NCBI GenBank assembly: GCA_965223725.1
Contig: CBDCXE010000006.1
Coordinates: forward strand, 496,001 to 560,000
Direction: 5' to 3'
DNA from: CBDCXE01 sp965223725 [NCBI: Nitrospinota bacterium]
Lineage (GTDB): Bacteria; Nitrospinota_A; UBA7883
Length of the DNA: 64,000 nt
Shown here: positions 8,679 through 18,657 of the stretch, piece after piece
Numbering within the stretch: the first letter of the stretch is position 1
Layout of the letters: every line of letters begins with the position of its first letter
Position numbers and translations under genes: made by a program
The notes under the pieces: model-generated
Databases searched by the model: none
The model's input: only the letters and a program-made list of their open reading frames with translations
What the model was told of the DNA's origin: nothing

Positions 8679-9602
8679 TCAGATTTCCAGATAATCATAA
8701 TGACTGTGGTCGGTCATGGTCTCGTCGTACAGCCCGATTTTATAGCATATTACATTACCCTCGTCGGATACCAGAACAAACCGGTCCCCTGCCCGGGCCA
8801 TCTCGCAATGGACCCACGAATGCTCCGTCTTTGTGTGCCACAGCCTTGCGCCGTCGCCATCCATCAACGCCGCCTGACCGTCCAGGCTGACCGCCAGTAT
8901 CCGGTCGCCTTTCTGATCGATGGAAACATTGTTGACAGAAAACTGCGGATCGTATGTCACCAGCTCGCTGTTTTCGATCTCTATTTTTTGCAAGCCGTTG
9001 TCCATAGCCGGTATGAACAGTTTTCTGCCATACTCGCTCACTTCGATCTGCGCCACTGGATAACCGAGGTCATACTGCCGCTCTGGCTTATAGTATCGGC
9101 TGTATATACCAACCCAGCCATGGGCGCTGGCCACAAACAGGTCGCCCGATTCACTGGAGAAGTTGGCGTATATAACCGGTTTTTCTGTATGCACAAGTTT
9201 TATACGTTTGCCATGGCTGTTTATCACATGAAAGCAGGCGCGCAGGCTGCCCACCAGCGCCGCTTCGCCATCCGGCTTTATAGCCAGGGCCACCGGCTTG
9301 TTGTCGGTCCAGTAGTCCCATTCTATCTGGGCGTTGCGCGCGATATTTATCAGATGCCCATCAACGGTGAGCACAAATGCGTGATCGCCAGATTCTGTCA
9401 GCTTCGATTTAAGCGGTGTAAAATCTGTGGTATGCCGCCAGGCAACCTTGCCGTCGGAACCGAGGTACAGAAGTCGGTTACGCCGGTCCGAAATCAGGCA
9501 ATCGCCAGAGACGCTGGCTAACGCAAAGTTGTCCACCACGCCATCATAATGATATGACCAATGATGAAAAACCCTCAGTCGCCCGCCCATATCGGGTATC
9601 AT
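8679..9602 (-). CDS. Predicted beta-propeller (WD40/PQQ-like) protein of unknown function
   Basis: The start at 9602 (ATG preceded by AAAGG) gives 307 residues. The frame stays open upstream but would run across tmk on the other strand. The sequence is a succession of ~40-residue beta blades with recurring patterns such as 'DCLISDRRNRLLYLGSDGKVAWRH', 'HAFVLTVDGHLINI', 'DRILAVSLDGQAAL' and 'DRFVLVSDEGNVICYK', which suggest about seven blades. There is no signal peptide, so it should be cytoplasmic. It lies six bases before the Ycf46-like gene and may act with it. No enzyme motif was seen. Confidence 0.7.
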   Translation of the reverse strand: MIPDMGGRLRVFHHWSYHYDGVVDNFALASVSGDCLISDRRNRLLYLGSDGKVAWRHTTDFTPLKSKLTESGDHAFVLTVDGHLINIARNAQIEWDYWTDNKPVALAIKPDGEAALVGSLRACFHVINSHGKRIKLVHTEKPVIYANFSSESGDLFVASAHGWVGIYSRYYKPERQYDLGYPVAQIEVSEYGRKLFIPAMDNGLQKIEIENSELVTYDPQFSVNNVSIDQKGDRILAVSLDGQAALMDGDGARLWHTKTEHSWVHCEMARAGDRFVLVSDEGNVICYKIGLYDETMTDHSHYDYLEI

Positions 9603-9674
9603 GTAACCTTTCTGGATGTTGCTACTTAAAAACTGCCATACAATGGCAAAAACCACATTATATATGGAAGAATT

Positions 9675-10319
9675 ATGAATAAAGGGCTGTTTATTACATT
9701 CGAGGGGGTGGAAGGCTCCGGCAAGAGCACGCATATCGCCACCCTTGCCAAAAAACTGGAAGGGCTGGGGCATAAGGTGACCACCACCCGCGAACCGGGA
9801 GGCACGCCTGTGGGTATGGCTATTCGGTCGATACTGCTCGACCCCGCCACCGGTGAAATCGATCCGGTGACCGAGCTGTTGCTTTTCTCCGCAGCCCGGT
9901 CGGAGCTGGTCACCACGGTGATCATACCAGCGCTGGATAACGGGGATATCGTACTGTGCGACCGGTTTGTCGACTCCACCTTCGCCTATCAGGGGGGCGC
10001 AAGGGGGATCGATTTTGCGGGCATCAAAGGTATGGCGATGATGACCTGCAAAGGCGTATGGCCAATCAGGACCATCGTGCTGGATATTCCAGTCGAAACC
10101 GGGCTGGACAGGGCAAAAAGCCGCAACAAGGATAATAACGCCGAGGCCGAAGGACGGTTTGAGAAGGAAGATCTCGATTTTCATATCCGGGTTAGTCAGA
10201 GTTTCAGGGAAATAGCTTCGGTGGATCCACAACGAGTGCGGGTGGTCAGCTCGGAGCCGCCGGTGGAAGAAGTGAGCAAAAAAGTGTTCGAAGCGATAGA
10301 GGATTTGCTGGAAGAATAA
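9675..10319 (+). CDS. tmk: Thymidylate kinase
   Basis: The 214-residue enzyme phosphorylates dTMP to dTDP. It has the P-loop FEGVEGSGKSTH at residues 9-20, the DR(F/Y) motif in 'VLCDRFVDSTFAYQGG' near 100 and an Arg-containing lid 'RAKSRNKD' near 150. It is the first gene of a tmk-holB-PSP1-SH3 run on the plus strand, a common arrangement in deltaproteobacteria and Firmicutes. Confidence 0.95.
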   Translation: MNKGLFITFEGVEGSGKSTHIATLAKKLEGLGHKVTTTREPGGTPVGMAIRSILLDPATGEIDPVTELLLFSAARSELVTTVIIPALDNGDIVLCDRFVDSTFAYQGGARGIDFAGIKGMAMMTCKGVWPIRTIVLDIPVETGLDRAKSRNKDNNAEAEGRFEKEDLDFHIRVSQSFREIASVDPQRVRVVSSEPPVEEVSKKVFEAIEDLLEE

Positions 10320-10344
10320 GTTTCACTGTTTCGGGTAATAAACA

Positions 10345-11376
10345 ATGGAAAAATTAAGCCAGATAATCGGGCAGGAGACCGCGCTGGCGGCGATGAAGGC
10401 CTCGCTCCCACCTGCGGAGCCGGCCAGCGCATATCTGTTCGTCGGACCGACGGGCGTGGGGAAGATGACCACGGCGCTGGCCTGGACCCGGGCGCTGATG
10501 TGCAGTGGCGACGCTGCTGCCGGACTGTTTGACAATGAGAGTGATGACGACGTCTGTGGCGTATGCGGGCCATGCGTGAAAATCGAGAAAGGTTCGCACC
10601 CTGATCTTCACATTGTTAAGCCGGAGACCAGGGATAAAAAAGTCACCGAAGAGATCGACATCGTGCATATCCGGGAGCTGACCGCCCGGCTGGCCTACAA
10701 GCCATATGAGGCGGAGCGGGCCGTGGCCATCATAGACGGAGCGGACAAAATGAACCTCTCCGCCGCCAACGCGTTTTTAAAAACATTGGAGGAGCCGCCC
10801 GGCGACACAGTAATCATCCTGATAGCGTCCAACCTCAACTCGCTGTTGCCTACGATTATTTCGCGGTGCCGTGTTGTGCGGTTCCGGCCGGTGGCTTTCG
10901 AGCTGATGGTAAATTTTTTGTCGGAGCGGCTGAAAGTAAGCGGGCAGGAGTCGCAGGAGCTGGCTGCGCTTGCCAAAGGCTCGCCCGGCGCGGCTTTAGG
11001 AAGCGGCCTGGAAGAAAAAAAGAGTATACGAGATGAAGCGATGGCGATGATAGCTAACGCCAGCGCAGATCCGTTGGCCCGGGCGTATAGAAAAGCGAAC
11101 GAGCTGGATAAAACCGCCAACCGGAAAAGGGCTGATCTGCTCTTGCCTGCGGCGCAGGAGATCATACGGGACATGATCCGCCTGAAAATTACAGGGAAAT
11201 ATGATAATTTAGTTAATATGGACCTTGTTACAACAATAAGTGAGGCAAGCGCGAGGTTTTCTTGTAAACGACTGATGGATATTTTTGAACTGGTGGAAGA
11301 GATGAAGACCGCAAGAAAATGGAACATCAACCCGCTTCTGGTTTACAACCTGCTATTGCTGGAAATGAAAGAATGA
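10345..11376 (+). CDS. holB: DNA polymerase III delta' subunit
   Basis: The 343-residue clamp-loader subunit has an AAA+ fold. Its P-loop-like GPTGVGKMTTAL (residues 34-45) carries Met where Thr/Ser usually follows the Lys. A zinc module includes DDVCGVCGPC near 70. A conserved 'NAFLKTLEEPPGDTVIILI' segment and the 'SRCRVVRF' sensor region follow near 170. It works with tau/gamma and delta to load the beta clamp. It sits between tmk and the PSP1 gene, with which it shares an ATGA stop/start overlap, so translation is probably coupled. Confidence 0.93.
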   Translation: MEKLSQIIGQETALAAMKASLPPAEPASAYLFVGPTGVGKMTTALAWTRALMCSGDAAAGLFDNESDDDVCGVCGPCVKIEKGSHPDLHIVKPETRDKKVTEEIDIVHIRELTARLAYKPYEAERAVAIIDGADKMNLSAANAFLKTLEEPPGDTVIILIASNLNSLLPTIISRCRVVRFRPVAFELMVNFLSERLKVSGQESQELAALAKGSPGAALGSGLEEKKSIRDEAMAMIANASADPLARAYRKANELDKTANRKRADLLLPAAQEIIRDMIRLKITGKYDNLVNMDLVTTISEASARFSCKRLMDIFELVEEMKTARKWNINPLLVYNLLLLEMKE

Positions 11377-12551
11377 GCGAACCGAAACAACAGGACCGGC
11401 CAGACCAGCAGACAGCGCAGGATGTTGATGACGACCAAAACGGCCAGAGCCAATCTGACAAAAAGTTTGTCATCGGTGTGATACTGGAGACAGGTGGCAG
11501 CATCAACTATTACTATTGGAACAATATAGAGCTGAAAGTTGGCGACCTGTGCATAGTCCAGGAAGATAAATATTTCGAGTTCGGCACGGTGGCCATCTCC
11601 CGTTTTTTATTGTCGGGGAAATGTTGCCGGGCGAGGCCGTCGGGCAAGATCATCCGCATGGCCAATGATAAAGATATCGACCGATCGATTGGTAACGGGC
11701 GGAAAGAGAAAGCCGCCATGGCTTATTGTCGAGACAGGATATATGAGCGCAACCTGTCTATGAGCCTTTCCAAGGTCCACTACACGCTGGACAGCAGAAA
11801 AGCGTTTTTCTATTATACGGCCGACAACCGCGTCGATTTCCGTGCGCTGGTGAAGGACCTTTGCAACCATACCCGGGTGAAGGTGGAGATGCGGCAGGTC
11901 GGGGTGCGGGACGAGGCCAGGATGCTGGGCGGGTGCGGCCCCTGCGGGCAGGAGTTGTGTTGCTCCAAGTTTCTGAACGATTTTTCACCTGTGACGATAC
12001 GGATGGCGAAGGATCAGGGCCTGTCGCTGAGTCCGGAGAAGATATCTGGCGTCTGCGGCCGGTTGATGTGCTGTCTTTCCTTTGAGCATGCCACATACAA
12101 GCAAGCCTTGAAAGGCGCGCCGAAGATGGGCAAAGCTGTGGTGACCAATGATGACAGGTGCGGCAAGGTGTGCCAGCTAAACGCATTGAAAGAGACCGTG
12201 GTTGTGGCGTTCGAGGATGGCTCCAGAACGGAATATCAGCTTTCTGAAGTAAAAAGAGCTAATCAGCAAACCTCCGGGGCGCGTTGGCCTGATAACGGGC
12301 CTGGCCAGAACAAACCGTCCACGTCAGCTTCAAATGGTGGTGATCGACAAGATAACGCGGCTATGGATACCACGAATGCAGAACCAAAAACAGCGGCCGA
12401 TAAACCGGCCAGAAAAGAAAACCTGCAAAACAATGGCAGGAAATCAGTAGTTAGAGACAAGCCTGGCGAACGTCGGCCCATTAAAAAGCATCGGCGCCCG
12501 CCCAGGTCCGGACGTAGAAAAATTGATCAAGAGGAAAAAGGAAATGAGTAG
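11373..12551 (+). CDS. PSP1 domain protein (RicT/YaaT-like)
   Basis: The start at 11373 overlaps the holB stop (ATGA) and gives 392 residues. The PSP1 domain (about 70-300) carries the diagnostic cysteines 'GGCGPCGQELCC' and 'SGVCGRLMCCLSFEH'. Bacillus RicT of this family binds an Fe-S cluster with RicA/RicF and influences RNA processing; that function is not shown here. The C-terminal ~110 residues are low-complexity, polar and increasingly basic (ending in RRPIKKHRRPPRSGRRK), a likely disordered and perhaps nucleic-acid-binding tail not found in shorter homologues. The stop overlaps the start of the SH3 gene. Confidence 0.88.
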   Translation: MSEPKQQDRPDQQTAQDVDDDQNGQSQSDKKFVIGVILETGGSINYYYWNNIELKVGDLCIVQEDKYFEFGTVAISRFLLSGKCCRARPSGKIIRMANDKDIDRSIGNGRKEKAAMAYCRDRIYERNLSMSLSKVHYTLDSRKAFFYYTADNRVDFRALVKDLCNHTRVKVEMRQVGVRDEARMLGGCGPCGQELCCSKFLNDFSPVTIRMAKDQGLSLSPEKISGVCGRLMCCLSFEHATYKQALKGAPKMGKAVVTNDDRCGKVCQLNALKETVVVAFEDGSRTEYQLSEVKRANQQTSGARWPDNGPGQNKPSTSASNGGDRQDNAAMDTTNAEPKTAADKPARKENLQNNGRKSVVRDKPGERRPIKKHRRPPRSGRRKIDQEEKGNE

Positions 12552-12990
12552 AAGTTTTATGACCGTAATTGTTTTCTTTTTGGCTATAGCGTGGAGCGCT
12601 CCAGCGATCGCCGAGGAAATCTATGTTGAGGGCAGTAAAGCCAGGATGCGCTCTGGCCCTGCGACAAAATATGAGGTTTTGTGGGAAGCGCCAAAGTATA
12701 CCCCCCTGGAGTATCTGGCCAAGTATAAGGACTGGTATGTGGTGCGGGACCGCGAAGGCGACGTGGCCTGGGTCAGTAACCAGGTGATCGGCAAGGGCAA
12801 GGCGGCCATCGTCACCAATACCAAAGCGAACATCCGCAAAGGCCCCGGCACAAACAATCCCATCGCCTTTTCTGTGGAAGAGGGTTATGTTTTCCGTGTG
12901 CTAAAGAAAAAAGGCGACTGGTATAACGTCAAGGATGTGGAAGGCGATGAAGGCTGGGTGATCAAGGATCTTGTCTGGGTGTCCCGCTGA
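12544..12990 (+). CDS. Secreted bacterial SH3-domain protein
   Basis: Starting at 12544, where ATGAGTAG overlaps the PSP1 stop and follows AAAGG, the 148-residue product opens with a signal peptide (MTVIVFFLAIAWSAPAIAEE). Two SH3b-type repeats follow, each with the pattern 'AR/KANxRxGPxT/GxxY...' then 'DWYxVxDxEGDxxWV' (about 30-85 and 95-148). Such proteins usually bind peptidoglycan in the periplasm. It is the last gene of the tmk operon. Confidence 0.85.
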   Translation: MSRSFMTVIVFFLAIAWSAPAIAEEIYVEGSKARMRSGPATKYEVLWEAPKYTPLEYLAKYKDWYVVRDREGDVAWVSNQVIGKGKAAIVTNTKANIRKGPGTNNPIAFSVEEGYVFRVLKKKGDWYNVKDVEGDEGWVIKDLVWVSR

Positions 12991-13005
12991 ATAGCTAAAT
13001 CGAAT

Positions 13006-13030
13006 GGCGGTTGCGTCTGTGGCCGCCTTT
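13006..13030. terminator. Likely bidirectional terminator between convergent genes
   Basis: GGCGG at 13006-13010 pairs with CCGCC at 13023-13027 and is followed by TTT. It sits between the end of the SH3 gene and the convergent end of the cation-efflux gene. The stem is short with a 12-base loop, so the call is moderate. Confidence 0.45.
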
Positions 13031-14036
13031 AATTGATTTCTATATCAATATGTTTCACTTCAGGGACATTCTCCCTTATCTTGCTCTCAATAGCGTCCAC
13101 ATGTCGGCCGATGACCCTGGGGATACGTTGCGCTGTGGCGGCGGCGAATTTCACAAAATCTGTTTTATCCCGGATCGATCGAAACTCCTGCTCCAGCTCC
13201 CCGTCGGCGTATAGTTCTTTCAACAAGGCGGTTCCATCCAGCTCCGCTTCGAACGATATGCGGTACTCGTCCAGGCTGACTATGGTCGACTTGAATTCCA
13301 CCACCTCGTCGATGATCGGCTCCGACTGGAGATACGCCATCACCTTTTCCTTTGCGTCCGCCGGCATCGCCCTTTCGATCAGGTAAGAGCGGTTGATATT
13401 GATCAGCACGACCGCCATGACCGCCAATAGAACACCCACCACGATCGAGCCGACGGCGTCCCACACCACCATCCCCGTCGCTTTCGTCAGATAGAGGCTG
13501 ACCAGGGCGATGACTATGCCAAGTAGCGCGATGGAGTCCTCGAACACTATGGCCAACGTGGTGGGGTCGCCGCTCTCCATGGCGGCTTTCAGGCTGGGGC
13601 TGCGGCTCTTCAGCTCTTTATACGCGATGATGAATGTCACCGATTCGATGGCAAATGAAAGCAGGAGCAGCCCAATGGTGAGCATGCTGACATGCACCTC
13701 CGCATGGTCCGCCATCAAGGTTGTGACGCCATGATAGATGGTGACCCCCGCCCCGATGAAAAACACGCCGCACGCCGAGATGACCGCCCAGAAAAACCGC
13801 TCCTGTCCATAGCCATATCGATGTCTTTTGTCGGGCGCCTTCTCCGATCGTTTGACGCCGACCAGCAGCAACAGCTGGTTCGATATATCGGCGAGGGAGT
13901 GAATGACCTCGGCGAACAACGTGGCGGACCCGGACATCATGAACCCGGCGAATTTCGCCAGGGCGATTATGGTGTTGCCTGTAACAGCGGCCAGCACAGA
14001 GGCCAGCCCGGCTGTTTTTCCATGTCCGCCTGCCAT
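13029..14036 (-). CDS. Cation diffusion facilitator family transporter
   Basis: The 335-residue CDF protein has about six membrane helices in the first 200 residues. The first contains 'AAVTGNTIIALAKFAGFMMSG', the second the metal-site segment 'EVIHSLADISNQ', and a later one 'AIVFEDSIALLGIV'. The cytoplasmic loop 'HRYGYGQERFFW' is typical of the family. The C-terminal ~100 residues are the soluble dimerisation domain. It should export a divalent metal (Zn, Mn, Fe or Co) from the cytoplasm by proton antiport. The substrate cannot be read from the sequence. It lies just downstream of lepB. Confidence 0.88.
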   Translation of the reverse strand: MAGGHGKTAGLASVLAAVTGNTIIALAKFAGFMMSGSATLFAEVIHSLADISNQLLLLVGVKRSEKAPDKRHRYGYGQERFFWAVISACGVFFIGAGVTIYHGVTTLMADHAEVHVSMLTIGLLLLSFAIESVTFIIAYKELKSRSPSLKAAMESGDPTTLAIVFEDSIALLGIVIALVSLYLTKATGMVVWDAVGSIVVGVLLAVMAVVLININRSYLIERAMPADAKEKVMAYLQSEPIIDEVVEFKSTIVSLDEYRISFEAELDGTALLKELYADGELEQEFRSIRDKTDFVKFAAATAQRIPRVIGRHVDAIESKIRENVPEVKHIDIEIN

Positions 14037-14052
14037 ATCTGTTCCCGTTTGA

Positions 14053-14646
14053 TTATTTCAACAGCTTGCCCAGCCGGTTGAGCCGAACGTTGTAGCTGTT
14101 ATTTTTCCATGACCAGTGGATTATAAAAGCCTTGCCATGGATTTTCTTCATATCAAGCGTTCCCCACACCCGCGAATCCTGGCTGTTATCTCGGTTATCG
14201 CCCATCATAAACAGGTTCCCTTCCGCGATTTTCACCGGCCCGAAATGATAGCCGCTGCTGGCGCCTTGATATATTGCATACGGCTCGTTCAAAGGCTTGC
14301 CGTTGATGAATACGTTATTGCCTTTCACCTCCAGCGTCTCCCCCGGCAGGCCGACAACCCGCTTCACAAAATCGCGGCTGTCATCCTTTGGGTATTGGAA
14401 CACGATGATGTCGCCCCGCTCCGGCTCGCCGAAGTAATAGGCCATTTTATTCACCAGCAGATGGTCGCCCACCAGCAGCGTGTGGAGCATCGATTCGGAG
14501 GGTATCTTGAACGCCTGGACAACGAAGGTGCGGATAAAAAGCGCCAGCAATACCGCGATCACCGCCGCCTTTATCAGCTCTTTGGCGGAGGCGGTCTCCT
14601 CCTTCCGCTCCTGATCGCCCGACGATTGCAACGCTTTCTCTTTCAT
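14053..14646 (-). CDS. lepB: Signal peptidase I
   Basis: The 197-residue inner-membrane protease removes signal peptides. One transmembrane helix is seen near 25-45 (AAVIAVLLALFIRTFVV). The catalytic Ser lies in 'IPSESMLHTLLVGD' and the general-base Lys in 'RDFVKRVVGLPGE'. The conserved 'MGDNRDNSQDSR' follows near 150. It sits 17 bases downstream of lepA, the classical lepA-lepB order. Confidence 0.95.
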   Translation of the reverse strand: MKEKALQSSGDQERKEETASAKELIKAAVIAVLLALFIRTFVVQAFKIPSESMLHTLLVGDHLLVNKMAYYFGEPERGDIIVFQYPKDDSRDFVKRVVGLPGETLEVKGNNVFINGKPLNEPYAIYQGASSGYHFGPVKIAEGNLFMMGDNRDNSQDSRVWGTLDMKKIHGKAFIIHWSWKNNSYNVRLNRLGKLLK

Positions 14647-14663
14647 CCAGCCCTTTCCATCCT

Positions 14664-16454
14664 CTACTGTTCCGTCTTCAGGATCGCCAGAAACGCCTCT
14701 TGCGGAATTTCGACCTTGCCGATGTTTTTCATCCTCTTCTTGCCCGCCTTCTGTTTCTCCAGCAGCTTGCGCTTCCTCGTCACATCACCACCATAACATT
14801 TTGCCAGCACATTTTTCCGCAGCGCCTTCACATCGGTTCTGCTGATGATCTTGCCGCCGATCGCCGCCTGGATAGAGACGTTGAACATCTGCCTCGGTAT
14901 CAGCTCTTTCATCTTCGCCGTCAGGTCCCGCCCGACACTGTACGACTTATCTTTATGGACGATCATCGACAGCGTGTCCACCACCTCGTTATCCACCAGC
15001 AGGTCCAGCTTCACCAGGTCCGCCACGTTATAGCCATGATACTCATAATCCATGGAGGCATAGCCGCGGGTGATCGATTTCAGTTTATCGTAAAAGTCGA
15101 GCACAATCTCGTTCAGCGGGATCAGGAACACGAATTTCACCCGGTCGGTGGAGATGTATTCCATACTTTTCTGCTCGCCCCGCCGCTCTCTGGCCAGGGC
15201 CATCATGGCGCCGATATACTCGTCGGGGCAGATGATGGTGGCTTCTATCACCGGCTCCGCTATGCTGCTCCGTTCGTTGGGGCCGGGCAGATGGGCGGGG
15301 TTGTCTATGGATACCTCTTCGCCGTTATTCAGCGTCACTTTATAGACCACCGTGGGCGCCGTGGAGATCAGCGCCAGGCCGAACTCCCTTTCTAACCGTT
15401 CGCGGATGATGCCCATATGCAGCAGGCCCAAAAATCCGCAACGGAACCCGAACCCGAGCGCCAAAGAGCTTTCCGGCTCGAAATGAAACGATGAATCGTT
15501 CAGCCGCAGCTTGCCCAACGCGTCGCGCAGTTTTTCATATTCGTCGCCGTCTATCGGGTATAGCCCGGAAAAGACCATCGGCTTCGCCTCCTCGAACCCG
15601 GGCAAGGCTTCGGTGGCGCCATTTTTCGCCGAGGTGATCGTGTCGCCGATCCGGGCGTCCGATATGGTTTTGATCGCCCCGGTGAAAAAGCCAACCTCGC
15701 CGGCGGAGAGCTGTTTCACATTCTCCGGTTTCGGTGTGAACACGCCCATCTTGTCGATCTCGTACTCGGCGCCGCTGGCCATGAACATGACCGTGTCACT
15801 ATTGTTTATGGTTCCGTCTATCATCCGTATCAGCGACACAACCCCTTGATAAGAGTCGTACCAGGAATCGAGCAATAAACCGCGGGCCGGGGCGTCGAGG
15901 TCCCTTTTGGGCGGCGGGATCCGCTCCACTATCGCCTCCAGTATCTCCTTGATACCGGTCCCCTGTTTGGCGGAGGCGGGGATCACCTCTTCGGGCGGTA
16001 TACCGATGACATCGTTTATCTGCTCCGATACCGCGTCCAGGTCGGCGGCGGGCAGGTCGATCTTGTTGACCACCGGGATCATCACCAGATCGTGCTCCAG
16101 CGCCAGATGGACGTTGGCCAGGGTCTGCGCCTCTATCCCTTGCGACGCATCCACTATCAGCAGAACACCTTCACACGCCGACATACTGCGCGACACTTCA
16201 TACGAGAAATCGACATGGCCCGGCGTATCGATCAGGTTAAGGATATAGCTATCGCCCGATTCGGCCGTATACTCCAGCCGGGCGGTCTGCGCCTTTATGG
16301 TTATGCCCCGTTCCCGCTCTATATCCATGGTGTCGAGCGCCTGATCTTGCATCTCCCGGTCGGACAGGGCGCCGGTATATTCCAGCAGCCGGTCGGCCAG
16401 GGTCGATTTGCCATGGTCGATATGGGCTATGATCGAAAAGTTTCTTATTTCCAT
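14664..16454 (-). CDS. lepA: Elongation factor 4 (ribosomal back-translocase)
   Basis: The 596-residue translational GTPase has full family length. G motifs are [15 protein letters not shown] (residues 10-24), [11 protein letters not shown] near 77 and NKIDLP near 131. The LepA-specific C-terminal domain ends in '[18 protein letters not shown]'. It acts on stalled or mis-translocated ribosomes and associates with the membrane. It starts two bases after the end of the znuB-like gene and is followed by lepB. Confidence 0.97.
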   Translation of the reverse strand: MEIRNFSIIAHIDHGKSTLADRLLEYTGALSDREMQDQALDTMDIERERGITIKAQTARLEYTAESGDSYILNLIDTPGHVDFSYEVSRSMSACEGVLLIVDASQGIEAQTLANVHLALEHDLVMIPVVNKIDLPAADLDAVSEQINDVIGIPPEEVIPASAKQGTGIKEILEAIVERIPPPKRDLDAPARGLLLDSWYDSYQGVVSLIRMIDGTINNSDTVMFMASGAEYEIDKMGVFTPKPENVKQLSAGEVGFFTGAIKTISDARIGDTITSAKNGATEALPGFEEAKPMVFSGLYPIDGDEYEKLRDALGKLRLNDSSFHFEPESSLALGFGFRCGFLGLLHMGIIRERLEREFGLALISTAPTVVYKVTLNNGEEVSIDNPAHLPGPNERSSIAEPVIEATIICPDEYIGAMMALARERRGEQKSMEYISTDRVKFVFLIPLNEIVLDFYDKLKSITRGYASMDYEYHGYNVADLVKLDLLVDNEVVDTLSMIVHKDKSYSVGRDLTAKMKELIPRQMFNVSIQAAIGGKIISRTDVKALRKNVLAKCYGGDVTRKRKLLEKQKAGKKRMKNIGKVEIPQEAFLAILKTEQ

Positions 16455-16455
16455 G

Positions 16456-17268
16456 TCAAATCATTTTTTGTAAAGCGCTTTTCGATAACGCAGAGAGTAA
16501 AAACAGGAATGCGCACGATAATACAATAGCCGCGCCGGACGCGATATCGAAATAGTAGGAAACGGTCAGCCCGGTGATAACCGAGATAAGGGACGTGGCG
16601 ATCGATATGACAAACTGCATCCGGTAGTTGCCGGCCAACGCATAGCCGACCGCGCCAGGGATCACCAGCAGGGCGGAGACCAGCACGATGCCCAGCAGCT
16701 TGATAGAGACCACAATCGTCACAGCGATCATGATCAACAACGCGTCCTGCAATCGGTCAACATTGATGCCGCACACCCGCGCCCACTCCTCGTCGAAGCA
16801 GTAGGCGATCAGCTCCTTGAACAGGAAAAGCGTGACGGCAATCACCAGGACAAACGCTGTCAACGCGATGACAAGATCCGATGAAGAGACGGCCAGGATA
16901 GAGCCGAACAGGTATGAAAACAGATCGATGTTATAACCATCCATCAACCCCAGGATCATCACGCCAAACGCCATGGAAGCGGAGAACACGATGCCGATGC
17001 TGACATCCTCATGGACGCCCCCCTTCCGGGAGAGCCAGCCGATTATCAACGCGACAAAAACCGAGAACGCCAGCGTGGCCAACGTCAGGTTGATACCCAA
17101 AAACGCGCCGAGCGCAACACCGCCAAACGCCGAGTGGGAGACGCCCACCCCAACGAACGATATCTGTTTCAACACGATGAAAACCGATATCACCGCGCAC
17201 AACGTCCCGATGATAAGCCCCGCCGTGAAGGCGCGGACCATGAACCCGTGGTCGAACATCTCCATCAT
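16456..17268 (-). CDS. Metal ABC transporter permease, ZnuB-like
   Basis: The 270-residue ABC-3 family permease has about eight hydrophobic helices. It includes the family segment '[16 protein letters not shown]' near 37 and a long C-terminal set of helices. With the ATPase encoded immediately upstream (ATGA overlap) it would import Zn or Mn across the inner membrane. No periplasmic binding-protein gene is adjacent, so the solute receptor must be elsewhere. Confidence 0.88.
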   Translation of the reverse strand: MMEMFDHGFMVRAFTAGLIIGTLCAVISVFIVLKQISFVGVGVSHSAFGGVALGAFLGINLTLATLAFSVFVALIIGWLSRKGGVHEDVSIGIVFSASMAFGVMILGLMDGYNIDLFSYLFGSILAVSSSDLVIALTAFVLVIAVTLFLFKELIAYCFDEEWARVCGINVDRLQDALLIMIAVTIVVSIKLLGIVLVSALLVIPGAVGYALAGNYRMQFVISIATSLISVITGLTVSYYFDIASGAAIVLSCAFLFLLSALSKSALQKMI

Positions 17269-18101
17269 TGCTCCGGCCCCGGCCGCTGGTCATGATCATG
17301 TTTGTTGACAACGCGATGCGGCACGCTGTGGCCATGCATCAGTATCTCCGCCTCGCATCCATAGGCGCTGCCGATCAGCCCGCTGGCCAGCGCGTCGGGG
17401 GGCGCTGAATGGCAGAACACTTTCTGGTTGATACATATCAGGTCGTCCACCATGCTGGTGATCACGCCGATGTCGTGGCTGACCAGCAGGATGGTCATAT
17501 GAAAATTATCGATCAACGATTTGAGCATGGCATAGAAGTTGTCCTGCGCCAGCACATCCACGCCGGTGGTCGGCTCATCCAGCAACAGCAGCTTCGGCTT
17601 GGCGCAGAGCGCGCGGGCGATGAATATTTTCTGTTTCTCGCCGCCGGACAGCCCGCCGAACTTTTCGCCAGCGAGGTCCGCCGCGTCGACCAGCCGGAGC
17701 GCCTCATCCACAGCGGCGCGGCCATCTTTGCCTGGCGACCTGCCCAGCCCCAGCTTGCTATACAAGCCCATGGTGACCACATCGCGGGCGGAGACAGGAA
17801 AGTCGGGCGCCGCTTTACCAGATTGTGGAACGTACCCGATCAGGTTATGCGCCTGACCCGGGCTGTGCCCAAACAGGCGAATGGACCCGGCGTCTGGCTC
17901 TATTAAACCCAGCAATACTTTCAGCAGCGTTGTCTTCCCGGCGCCATTGGGGCCGACCAGCCCGGTGAAACTGCCCGCTTTTACTTCAAGGTTTACGTTG
18001 TCGAGGATGTTGCGCGCGCCGATGGTGACGGTGAGGTTCTCTATCTGAACGACATTGATTCCATCGATGGGGCCGCTACTGACCGATGTTTCATTCATCA
18101 C
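17265..18101 (-). CDS. Metal ABC transporter ATP-binding protein, ZnuC-like, with His-rich tail
   Basis: The 278-residue ATPase has Walker A GPNGAGKTTLLKV near 53, the signature LSGGEKQK near 154 and Walker B LLLLDEPTTGVD near 172, with the H-loop 'LLVSHDIG' near 207. The last ~25 residues (HGHSVPHRVVNKHDHDQ) are rich in His and Asp and could bind Zn, perhaps sensing cytoplasmic metal; that role is inferred. It energises the ZnuB-like permease. It starts three bases after the JAMM peptidase gene ends. Confidence 0.9.
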   Translation of the reverse strand: MMNETSVSSGPIDGINVVQIENLTVTIGARNILDNVNLEVKAGSFTGLVGPNGAGKTTLLKVLLGLIEPDAGSIRLFGHSPGQAHNLIGYVPQSGKAAPDFPVSARDVVTMGLYSKLGLGRSPGKDGRAAVDEALRLVDAADLAGEKFGGLSGGEKQKIFIARALCAKPKLLLLDEPTTGVDVLAQDNFYAMLKSLIDNFHMTILLVSHDIGVITSMVDDLICINQKVFCHSAPPDALASGLIGSAYGCEAEILMHGHSVPHRVVNKHDHDQRPGPEQ

Positions 18102-18103
18102 GT

Positions 18104-18580
18104 CTATTCGTCGCTTTGCTGGACGAACTTACCTTGCTCCGCGTCCCACAGAAACAGGGCGTGGCCCCGGACCTCTCCGGAAAATATCGATATCACCACA
18201 TGAAAAGCGTCCGGAAAGGAAGGCTCGTCCGTGCCGGCCCACATGGCGGCGCGATGGTCCTCCTGCGACCAATAGGCCTCATGATTCGGGTGGGAATGGT
18301 AGAACCCTATTATATCCAGGTTTTTTTCGCTGGCTTCCTTGAACGTCGCCATCAGCTCTTTCGGGTCGAGGAAATATCCGGTGTCCGCGTCCCGGTTGTA
18401 AAGCAGCGGGTCTTGCTCTTTGAGCTGGTGTTGTATGTTGGCGCCGGGGCGGACCTCGCTCTTTTCCGGCTCGCCCAGCTTCCCCATGATGACGCCGCAA
18501 CATTCGTTGGGATATTCCGATACGGCGTGCCCATACATAATATCCAGGTCTTCCAGGCAAAGAAAACGTTTAATCGACAT
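18104..18580 (-). CDS. JAMM/MPN metallopeptidase (Mec-like)
   Basis: The 158-residue protein has the zinc-protease JAMM signature: a Glu early in 'SEYPNECCGVIMG', then HSHPNHEAYWSQED (His-x-His and Ser-x2-Asp). Bacterial single-domain members resemble Mec, which releases cysteine from the CysO carrier, or deubiquitinase-like enzymes for ThiS-family proteins. No carrier protein or cysteine synthase gene is adjacent, so the target is unknown. It is the upstream member of a run leading into the metal transporter genes. Confidence 0.85.
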   Translation of the reverse strand: MSIKRFLCLEDLDIMYGHAVSEYPNECCGVIMGKLGEPEKSEVRPGANIQHQLKEQDPLLYNRDADTGYFLDPKELMATFKEASEKNLDIIGFYHSHPNHEAYWSQEDHRAAMWAGTDEPSFPDAFHVVISIFSGEVRGHALFLWDAEQGKFVQQSDE

Positions 18581-18657
18581 AACTTCCTATTGCATATATA
18601 CAGAGATTTAATCAAATAGATAATTATAACCTTGAATTCAGGTTCCGCGCGTCGATT

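Noticed and set aside
9603-10232. N-terminal extension of the beta-propeller frame (start at 10232)
   Set aside because: It runs through tmk on the other strand. The ATG at 9602 with AAAGG upstream is the better start.
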